DNA from: an uncultured Anaerobutyricum sp.
Lineage (GTDB): Bacteria > Bacillota > Clostridia > Lachnospirales > Lachnospiraceae
DNA length: 26,712 bases
Assembly (NCBI RefSeq): GCF_934307085.1
Contig: NZ_CAKRCF010000040.1
Location: 1-26,712, forward strand
Direction: 5' to 3'
This document shows positions 21,267 to 26,712 of the stretch, one piece after another. Under the pieces are notes generated by a model. It had not been told where the DNA came from. It was given only the letters and a program-made list of their open reading frames with translations, and ran no database searches. The translations under genes were made by a program, and so were the position numbers. The first letter of the stretch is position 1, and the number at the start of each line of letters is the position of its first letter.

Positions 21267-21833
21267 TTAAAACGCAGCTTTTAAAATCGTGAAAAATAAA
21301 TTTGCCACACCGCAAAGACACATCACAAGAATCGGATTGAGCTTCCATTTTCTAAGAATAAAAAATGACACAATAAAAAGAATAAGTGCAAATACATTTA
21401 CTGAAGAAATGTGCAGAGCTTTTCCAGAAAGAACAGCAGTCTGCAGCATTGAAAAGCCAGCGGCAGCAATAAGAGACACAACGGCAGGGCGCAGGCTGGA
21501 AAGAATGCTGCTAATTGCTGAAGTTTCTTTATATTTGCGGTAAATCAATGCCAAAATGGATACAAGAATGCAGGCTGGGAAAATGGAACCAAAGGTAGCG
21601 GAAATTGCTCCTGGTATTCCTGCAATCTGTAGACCGGTAAAGGTGGCAGAATTCACTCCGATAGGACCAGGGGTCATTTCGGCGATGGTAATAAGATTGG
21701 TAAATTCATTCATGGTAAGCCAACCGTGTGTTTCTACAACCTGACTCTGGATTAGAGGAATAGCAGCATATCCGCCGCCGACACTAAAGAGTCCGATTTG
21801 AACGAAACTAAGAAATAACTGTAAATAAATCAT
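21267..21833 (-). CDS. chromate-transporter family protein, second half (split ChrA)
   Basis: This 188-residue protein has about six predicted membrane helices and the CHR motif FSVGGGYAAIPLI (17-29) plus TPGPIGVNSATF (54-65). In Firmicutes the two halves of ChrA are often separate genes that work as a pair; its ATG overlaps the stop of the first half by four bases. CHR proteins move chromate, a sulfate look-alike, and possibly other oxyanions. Next to cysteine and APS reductase genes a role with sulfate or sulfite is worth considering, but this is inference. Confidence 0.85.
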   Translation of the reverse strand: MIYLQLFLSFVQIGLFSVGGGYAAIPLIQSQVVETHGWLTMNEFTNLITIAEMTPGPIGVNSATFTGLQIAGIPGAISATFGSIFPACILVSILALIYRKYKETSAISSILSSLRPAVVSLIAAAGFSMLQTAVLSGKALHISSVNVFALILFIVSFFILRKWKLNPILVMCLCGVANLFFTILKAAF

Positions 21834-22432
21834 AATGGTTTCTCCTGTGAATCATTGCGAGACTTTTGGAAATTGGATAAATATTTCCGCCCAATAAATT
21901 GAGCGATTCCAATGCAAGCCGCCACAAGAATAATATAAATAACGTTAACATCTAAGAAAAAGTCACATATAAAAGCAGCAATGATAATAAAGACAGAAAG
22001 ACTGCTTTTTTCTTTTAAAACACTTTCTCCAAGACTGCAGGAAGCATCTAAAATAACAGCGGCAACACCTGCCTGCATACCCTTCAATACAACGGCTACC
22101 CATACATTTGTTGAAAAAATGGCATAAAAAAAAGAAACAATGGACAGAATAATCATCGGGGGAAGAATCGTTCCAAGCGTTGCGACAATCATACCTGCAA
22201 AACCATAGACATTCCAGCCAACTAAAATGGCAGCATTTACTGCAATTGCTCCTGGACAGGACTGTGCTAATGCCGTAAAATCAAGCATTTCTTTTTCATC
22301 AATCCAGTGTAATTCATCAACAAATTTGTGTTTCATAAAAGTAACGATGACAAAGCCACCGCCAAAAGTAAAAGCACTGATATAAAGTGTTGTTAGAAAT
22401 AACACCCATAATTTGTGCAGTTTATTTTTCAT
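21830..22432 (-). CDS. chromate-transporter family protein, first half (split ChrA)
   Basis: This 200-residue membrane protein has FTFGGGFVIVTFM (22-34) and SCPGAIAVNAAILVG, the CHR-family counterparts of the motifs in its partner. It follows the Rrf2-type regulator by only 12 bp on the same strand and overlaps its partner gene, so the three form one operon. A short hydrophilic tail (residues 185-200) is probably cytoplasmic. The substrate is not fixed by the sequence. Confidence 0.85.
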   Translation of the reverse strand: MKNKLHKLWVLFLTTLYISAFTFGGGFVIVTFMKHKFVDELHWIDEKEMLDFTALAQSCPGAIAVNAAILVGWNVYGFAGMIVATLGTILPPMIILSIVSFFYAIFSTNVWVAVVLKGMQAGVAAVILDASCSLGESVLKEKSSLSVFIIIAAFICDFFLDVNVIYIILVAACIGIAQFIGRKYLSNFQKSRNDSQEKPL

Positions 22433-22444
22433 AATGTGTACCTC

Positions 22445-22870
22445 TCATTCTTCTTCAGGCAAAAATTCAGGATCTGTTAAAATTTGTTCTAAAGTAATAC
22501 CATAGAAGAAATCATGAACTAGTGCGTCGAACTTCTTCCACATAGGCAGAGTACAGCATTGATTCATTCTTGGACACTCTTCTGCATCATTCATAAGACA
22601 GGCAACAGGTGCAAGTGTGCCTTCCGCTACTTCAAGAATCTCTCCGACACTATATTCTGCAGGTGTACGTGTAAGCTGGTAACCACCGCCTTTGCCACGC
22701 AGTCCTTTTAACATTTTTTGTTTCACAAGAGCTTTCAGAATACTTTCCAGGTATTTATCTGAAATAGCCTGTCTTTTTGCAATATCTTTAAGGGGAATAT
22801 ATCCCTCGTTACCATGCTCCGCTAAGTCTAACATAACGCGGAGAGCATAACGTCCTTTTGTAGAAATCAT
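22445..22870 (-). CDS. Rrf2-family regulator with Fe-S-type cysteines (IscR-like)
   Basis: This 141-residue protein starts MISTKGRYALRVMLDLAEHG and has the recognition region AISDKYLESILKALVKQKMLKGLRGKGGGYQLTR. Cys91, Cys99, Cys105 and Cys106 form a C-x7-C-x5-CC cluster, similar in place to the [2Fe-2S] ligands of IscR, though the first spacing (x7) is wider than x5 in E. coli IscR. It is first in the operon with the split chrA and divergent from cysK, so it may sense iron-sulfur or redox state and regulate both directions. The cysteine-free Rrf2 protein at 24344 is a different kind. Confidence 0.88.
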   Translation of the reverse strand: MISTKGRYALRVMLDLAEHGNEGYIPLKDIAKRQAISDKYLESILKALVKQKMLKGLRGKGGGYQLTRTPAEYSVGEILEVAEGTLAPVACLMNDAEECPRMNQCCTLPMWKKFDALVHDFFYGITLEQILTDPEFLPEEE

Positions 22871-22902
22871 AAAATAAGCCTCTTTCGTAATATCATGTTC
22901 TT

Positions 22903-22931
22903 ATTATAACATAGGAAGTTAGTTCATTAAA
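22903..22931 (-). promoter_or_regulatory. promoter of the IscR-like operon
   Basis: TATAAT (22903-22908, minus) has TGT before it as an extended -10; TTTAAT (22926-22931) is a weak -35 at 17 bp. Confidence 0.55.
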
Positions 22932-23118
22932 GAGGAACTGACGCTCGCCAAGAGAAAAGATACCCTATATTTGTGGCGGATTTTCTCTCTTTGGGAGCAT
23001 CATTCTTACTTTGACTGTACTAAATTACTATTAAAAAAATTTTTTTTGACCTCAAAAAACCGCATATTTAAGCCATATTCCCCACTTTGACGAAAAAAAT
23101 TTAAAATAAATCCCTATA

Positions 23119-23153
23119 AACCTATTTACAAAGTAGGTTAATAGTGATATTAT
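23119..23153 (+). promoter_or_regulatory. cysK promoter overlapped by an operator-like dyad
   Basis: TTTACA (23125-23130) and TATTAT (23148-23153) are 17 bp apart. AACCTA (23119-23124) and TAGGTT (23134-23139) form a perfect 6-bp inverted repeat around the -35, so a bound dimer would cover it. An Rrf2-family protein is the obvious candidate. Confidence 0.65.
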
Positions 23154-23224
23154 CATAGCCATGAGATACATGAAAGAAATAAATCAATAAAAATAAGATT
23201 TTAAAATTAAGGAGGAACAAGACA

Positions 23225-24157
23225 ATGGCAAATATTTATAAAGGAACATTAGGACTGATCGGAAACACACCTCTTGTTGAGGTTGCAAACATTGAAAAAG
23301 AATTAGGATTAAAGGCAAGAGTTTTAGTTAAGCTTGAGTACTTCAATCCAGCAGGAAGTGTTAAGGACAGAATCGCAAAAGCGATGATTGAAGATGCAGA
23401 GAAAAAAGGAATTTTAAAAGAAGGTTCCGTAATCATCGAGCCAACATCCGGTAATACAGGAATCGGCCTTGCATCTATCGCAGCAGCGAAAGGATACAGA
23501 ATCATCCTTACAATGCCTGAGACAATGAGTGTTGAGAGAAGAAATATTTTAAAAGCTTACGGTGCTGAAATCGTTCTTACAAGCGGAGCTAAGGGAATGA
23601 AAGGTGCTATCGCAAAGGCAAACGAACTTGCAGAAGAAATCGAAGGAAGCTTCATTCCTGGACAGTTTGTAAACCCAGCAAACCCAGCAATCCATAAAGC
23701 AACAACTGGTCCGGAGATTTGGAATGACACTGACGGAGAGGTTGATATCTTTATCGCAGGTGTTGGTACAGGCGGAACTTTAACAGGTACAGGCCAGTAC
23801 TTAAAAGAGCAGAAACCAGAAGTTAAGATTGTAGCTTTAGAGCCAGATACATCACCAGTTTTATCTGAAGGTAAAGCAGGTCCACATAAGATTCAGGGTA
23901 TCGGAGCTGGATTTGTACCAGATGTATTAGATACAAAGGTTTATGATGAGATTTTCAGAGCAACAAATGAAGATGCTTTTGCAACAGCAAAGCTTTTAGC
24001 AAAGAAAGAAGGAATTTTAGTAGGTATTTCCTCCGGAGCATCTTTACACGCAGCAATTGAATATGCGAAGAAGCCAGAGAACGAAGGAAAGACTATTGTA
24101 GCACTTCTTCCAGATACAGGAGACAGATACTACTCTACAGCATTATTTACAGAGTAA
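23225..24157 (+). CDS. cysK: cysteine synthase (O-acetylserine sulfhydrylase)
   Basis: This 310-residue PLP enzyme makes cysteine from O-acetylserine and sulfide. The PLP lysine is in NPAGSVKDR (41-49), the phosphate loop is [10 protein letters not shown], the substrate loop is PTSGNTGIG, and GISSGA is near the end. It starts behind a strong AAGGAGG. The codon use looks more favoured than in its neighbours (frequent GCA, GGA, AAC, CTT, ATC), suggesting high expression. The gene has its own promoter and lies between two Rrf2-type regulators. It fixes the sulfide produced when sulfite from APS, or from sulfonate cleavage, is reduced; the sulfite reductase itself is not in the window. Confidence 0.96.
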   Translation: MANIYKGTLGLIGNTPLVEVANIEKELGLKARVLVKLEYFNPAGSVKDRIAKAMIEDAEKKGILKEGSVIIEPTSGNTGIGLASIAAAKGYRIILTMPETMSVERRNILKAYGAEIVLTSGAKGMKGAIAKANELAEEIEGSFIPGQFVNPANPAIHKATTGPEIWNDTDGEVDIFIAGVGTGGTLTGTGQYLKEQKPEVKIVALEPDTSPVLSEGKAGPHKIQGIGAGFVPDVLDTKVYDEIFRATNEDAFATAKLLAKKEGILVGISSGASLHAAIEYAKKPENEGKTIVALLPDTGDRYYSTALFTE

Positions 24158-24343
24158 GAAATGCACTCTAAAAGAAATGCATAAGACAGGCAAAAATGCA
24201 GAATAAAACTTGGAATGAGTCGCCTGTAGCATATTGTGGAGCTGTACAAGGGAAAGAGACTTAGTTATTGTGTAGCTCGCATTTAAATTCCATAAATCCG
24301 ATACAGGATTTGTAATTGAATATAGGAAAAGGGTGATAAATAA
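24158..24343 (+). other. gap with an imperfect hairpin before the second Rrf2 gene
   Basis: GAGCTGTACAA (24239-24249) pairs with TTGTGTAGCTC (24268-24278), 11 bp with wobble and one mismatch. No T-run follows, so it is either a weak terminator for cysK or a binding site in the upstream region of the next gene. Confidence 0.4.
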
Positions 24344-24793
24344 ATGAATCTTTCGAAGAAAAGCAGGTATGGGATTACCGCATTGATTGACCTGGCAGTA
24401 TATGCCAAAGACCAGTGTGTTCAGTTAAGCAGTATCGCAGAACGCAATAATATATCTGTAAAGTATCTGGAACAGATTTTTTCAAGTCTGAGAAAGGCAG
24501 GTCTTGTAAGAAGTATAAAAGGACCACAGGGTGGATATCTTTTAGCAAAAAGACCAGAGAGTATTACCATAGCAGATGTAATTCATGCGTTGGATGGAAG
24601 CTATCTTCTGGAAGATGAAAGAAGTGTGGTAAGCGGAACAGATGAAAAGGGAATATCCACTGCGATACAGAAACTTTTGATTGATCAGATGAATGATCAG
24701 ACAGACAGATTATTAAAACAGTTGACATTAAGAAATCTGGTAGATTCGTCATTGGAGTATAGTCAGGTTGGACAGGAAATGTATTACATTTAA
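24344..24793 (+). CDS. Rrf2-family regulator, CymR-like
   Basis: This 149-residue winged-helix protein starts MNLSKKSRYGITALIDLAVYAKDQCVQL, with a recognition region ISVKYLEQIFSSLRKAGLVRSIKGPQGGYLL. It has only one cysteine (in the N-terminal part) and no Fe-S ligand cluster. In CymR, a relative that also lacks a cluster, binding to a CysK partner represses sulfur-uptake genes. Lying between cysK and the APS reductase genes on the same strand, it is a good candidate for the cysteine-sensing repressor of this locus. The start follows GAAAAGGGTG. Confidence 0.85.
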   Translation: MNLSKKSRYGITALIDLAVYAKDQCVQLSSIAERNNISVKYLEQIFSSLRKAGLVRSIKGPQGGYLLAKRPESITIADVIHALDGSYLLEDERSVVSGTDEKGISTAIQKLLIDQMNDQTDRLLKQLTLRNLVDSSLEYSQVGQEMYYI

Positions 24794-24877
24794 GCAAGAT
24801 TAAAATTAAACTTTTAGATTAGATAGATAAAAATAGATAAGAACAGATAAGATTTTTAGATACTCAAGAGGGTAGAC

Positions 24878-26695
24878 ATGAAGACAAAGAGATTAGAGAC
24901 AGATGTGTTAATCATCGGTGGCGGAACGGCAGGCTGCTTTGCTGCCTATACTTTAGGAAAAGAAGCAGGGGTAAGCGTTCTGATAGCGGAAAAAGCGAAT
25001 ATTAAGAGAAGCGGCTGTCTGGCAGCCGGGGTTAATGCCTTAAATGCATATATTACAGAAGGGCATGTTCCTCAGGATTATGTGGATTACGCAAAGAAAG
25101 ACGCCCACGGAATTGTCAGAGAGGATTTGCTTTTATCCATGTCTGAACGACTGAATCATGTAACGAAAGTTCTTGATGATTTAGGACTTGTTATCCTGAA
25201 AGATGAGAACGGCAAATACGTTGCAAGAGGTAACAGAAATATAAAGATTAACGGTGAGAATATCAAGCCTCTTTTAGCAGAAGCGGCAATGTCACAGGAT
25301 AATGTCACAGTGCTTGAGAGGGTGAACATCACCGATTATATAATAGAAGAGAATGAAATTAAAGGAGCCTGGGGCTTTAATATAGAAGAGAATGTTTTCT
25401 ATGATATCAGAGCAAAAGCAGTCCTTTGTGCAACTGGTGGAGCAGCAGGACTTTACCGTCCGAACAATCCGGGATTTTCAAGACATAAGATGTGGTACTC
25501 TCCATTTAATACCGGAGCCGGATTTGCAATGGGAATCTTAGCCGGGGCGGAAATGACCACTTTTGAGATGCGTTTCATTGCATTACGATGTAAAGATACG
25601 ATTGCACCGGTTGGAACAATCGCACAGGGTGTTGGAGCGAAGCAAATGAACTCCCATGGTGAGATTTACGAGACAAAATATGGTCTTACCACTTCTCAGA
25701 GATTATACGGAACAGTAACGGAGAACAGAGAGGGACGCGGTCCTTGTTATTTAAAGACAGATGAAATCAGTTCAGCACAGGAACAGGATTTATACAGAGC
25801 GTACCTTAACATGGCACCAAGCCAGACATTAAAGTGGTTAGAAGGTTCGAGAGGTCCAGCAAGTGAGAATGTCGAAATCGAAGGAACCGAACCGTACATT
25901 GTTGGTGGTCATACCGCAAGCGGTTACTGGGTAGATAACGGTAGAAGAACAACCGTAAAAGGATTATTTGCCGCCGGAGATGTTGCCGGAGGATGCCCAC
26001 AGAAGTATGTAACCGGAGCATTGGCAGAAGGTGAAATTGCCGCAGAATCCATGACAGAATATTTAAAAGCTTTAAAAGCAAAAAGCAAATCTGCCGATAC
26101 AGATACGGCCAAAGCGGATAGTACAAACAACAGAAGCGCAGAACTTAATGAAACAGATAATATCAATAAAACAAATGCCATAGATAAAGTTGAAACAAAG
26201 ATAGATGAAGCTGCTGCATTAAAGAAAAAAGAGTATGAGTCACATTTGACAGCCAAAGGAAATGACAGCGAAGATACATTTTTCATTACCGCAGAGCAGC
26301 TTGAAGAAGCAATGCAGAAAATTATGGATCAGTACGCCGGAGGAATCGCAACAGATTATCAGTACAACGAAGAAAGACTTGTTATCGGTAAGAAGCGAAT
26401 CGGCGAATTACTTGGAATGATTGATGAACTTAAAGCAAAGGATATGTTTGAGTTAAAAGATATTTACGAAGTAAGAGAGAGACTTATTGTGTGTCAGACA
26501 TTGATTGAACATTTAAGGGCAAGAAAAGAGACAAGATGGCACAGCTTCGGAGAGAATAGCGATTATCCGGAAGAAAGCAGCAAATGGCTTAAATATGTGA
26601 ATTCAAAGAGAAAGCCAGATGGCGAGACAGAAATAATTTTCAGAGAACTGGTGACAGGAGGCAAGGTATATGAGTGTACGGATTTTACAGAATAA
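24878..26695 (+). CDS. aprA: APS reductase alpha subunit, AprA-like flavoprotein
   Basis: This 605-residue flavoprotein starts at ATG 24878 after GAGGG. FAD-binding motif GGGTAGC (14-20) opens the Rossmann fold; NIKRSGCLAAGVNALN, ATGGAAGLYRPNNPG and the closing AAGDVAGGCPQKYVTGAL (365-382) place it in the AprA/fumarate-reductase family, and GGHTASGYWVDN is typical of AprA. With a ferredoxin-like beta subunit it reduces adenosine 5'-phosphosulfate to sulfite and AMP. Next to cysK and a CymR-like gene, an assimilatory use is likely. Residues ~400-460 are a low-complexity linker rich in K, N, T, D and A between the FAD domain and the C-terminal helical part, and I do not recall it from known AprA proteins. 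The beta-subunit gene overlaps the end by 26 bp. Confidence 0.85.
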   Translation: MKTKRLETDVLIIGGGTAGCFAAYTLGKEAGVSVLIAEKANIKRSGCLAAGVNALNAYITEGHVPQDYVDYAKKDAHGIVREDLLLSMSERLNHVTKVLDDLGLVILKDENGKYVARGNRNIKINGENIKPLLAEAAMSQDNVTVLERVNITDYIIEENEIKGAWGFNIEENVFYDIRAKAVLCATGGAAGLYRPNNPGFSRHKMWYSPFNTGAGFAMGILAGAEMTTFEMRFIALRCKDTIAPVGTIAQGVGAKQMNSHGEIYETKYGLTTSQRLYGTVTENREGRGPCYLKTDEISSAQEQDLYRAYLNMAPSQTLKWLEGSRGPASENVEIEGTEPYIVGGHTASGYWVDNGRRTTVKGLFAAGDVAGGCPQKYVTGALAEGEIAAESMTEYLKALKAKSKSADTDTAKADSTNNRSAELNETDNINKTNAIDKVETKIDEAAALKKKEYESHLTAKGNDSEDTFFITAEQLEEAMQKIMDQYAGGIATDYQYNEERLVIGKKRIGELLGMIDELKAKDMFELKDIYEVRERLIVCQTLIEHLRARKETRWHSFGENSDYPEESSKWLKYVNSKRKPDGETEIIFRELVTGGKVYECTDFTE

Positions 26696-26712
26696 ATGTG
26701 TGGGATGCGGAA
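26670..26712 (+). CDS. aprB: APS reductase beta subunit (ferredoxin-type), first codons
   Basis: ATG 26670 has AGGAGG at 26656-26661 and overlaps aprA. The 14 visible residues, MSVRILQNKCVGCG, begin a [4Fe-4S] ferredoxin CxxC motif. The rest is beyond the window. Location after aprA makes AprB the natural call. Confidence 0.75.
   Translation, partial: MSVRILQNKCVGCG

Larger units (their letters stand above)
22871..23224. other. 354-bp divergent control region between the IscR-like gene and cysK
   Basis: It holds the promoters listed separately, plus a long imperfect stem near 22950-22999 (AGAGAAAA with TTTTCTCT) and a very AT-rich block at 23025-23115 that includes two other TTGAC(C/G) sequences (23047-23052 and 23088-23093) that could be further -35 boxes. 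No ORF is seen. Confidence 0.5.

Overview
The window is AT-rich, with short intergenic gaps, strong AGGAGG-type ribosome binding sites, some TTG and GTG starts, and gene content typical of anaerobic Clostridia: glycyl-radical enzymes, Fe-S serine dehydratase, DegV, split ChrA and an AprAB-type APS reductase. A gut-type Lachnospiraceae-like fermenter is the best guess; I cannot name a genus from the sequence alone.

Layout. (1) 1-1400: the 3' end of a large serine recombinase, so probably one end of an integrative element. It is followed by a compact, previously unlabelled module that looks like an Fst-type type I toxin-antitoxin: a 36-residue membrane peptide and a convergent ~70-nt antisense RNA whose 5' end can pair with the toxin start site. 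About 500 bp of hairpin-rich DNA without genes follows. (2) 1578-9200: an AraC-type regulator with a degenerate receiver domain, an SsuABC/TauABC-like ABC importer, a glycyl-radical enzyme and its radical-SAM activase. Spacing of the catalytic residues makes the enzyme a probable isethionate sulfite-lyase, so the locus would import a C2 sulfonate and release sulfite plus acetaldehyde. (3) 9323-16752: DegV (minus strand); a sugar-binding-type lipoprotein co-translated with a membrane diguanylate cyclase, preceded by a promoter-terminator RNA unit; an MmcQ/alkyltransferase fusion with a PCFR active site; a MATE exporter and a secreted BIG2 protein (both minus strand). (4) 17069-20888: an HxlR regulator, an NSS-family amino-acid symporter, an HPr paralogue lacking the regulatory serine, and both subunits of Fe-S L-serine dehydratase. 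Together these form a probable serine uptake and deamination locus. (5) 20896-21190: a gene-free element with terminal inverted repeats and a perfect 41-bp central hairpin, probably a MITE. (6) 21267-26712: a split ChrA transporter with an IscR-like Rrf2 regulator (minus strand), then cysteine synthase, a second CymR-like Rrf2 regulator, the APS reductase alpha subunit and the first codons of its ferredoxin subunit.

Taken together, much of the window concerns sulfur. Sulfite can arise from a sulfonate (islAB) or from APS (aprAB), serine is supplied or removed by region 4, and sulfide is fixed into cysteine by CysK. No sulfite reductase, serine acetyltransferase or ATP sulfurylase lies inside the window, so the connection between these parts is inferred. 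No tRNA, rRNA or CRISPR array was seen.
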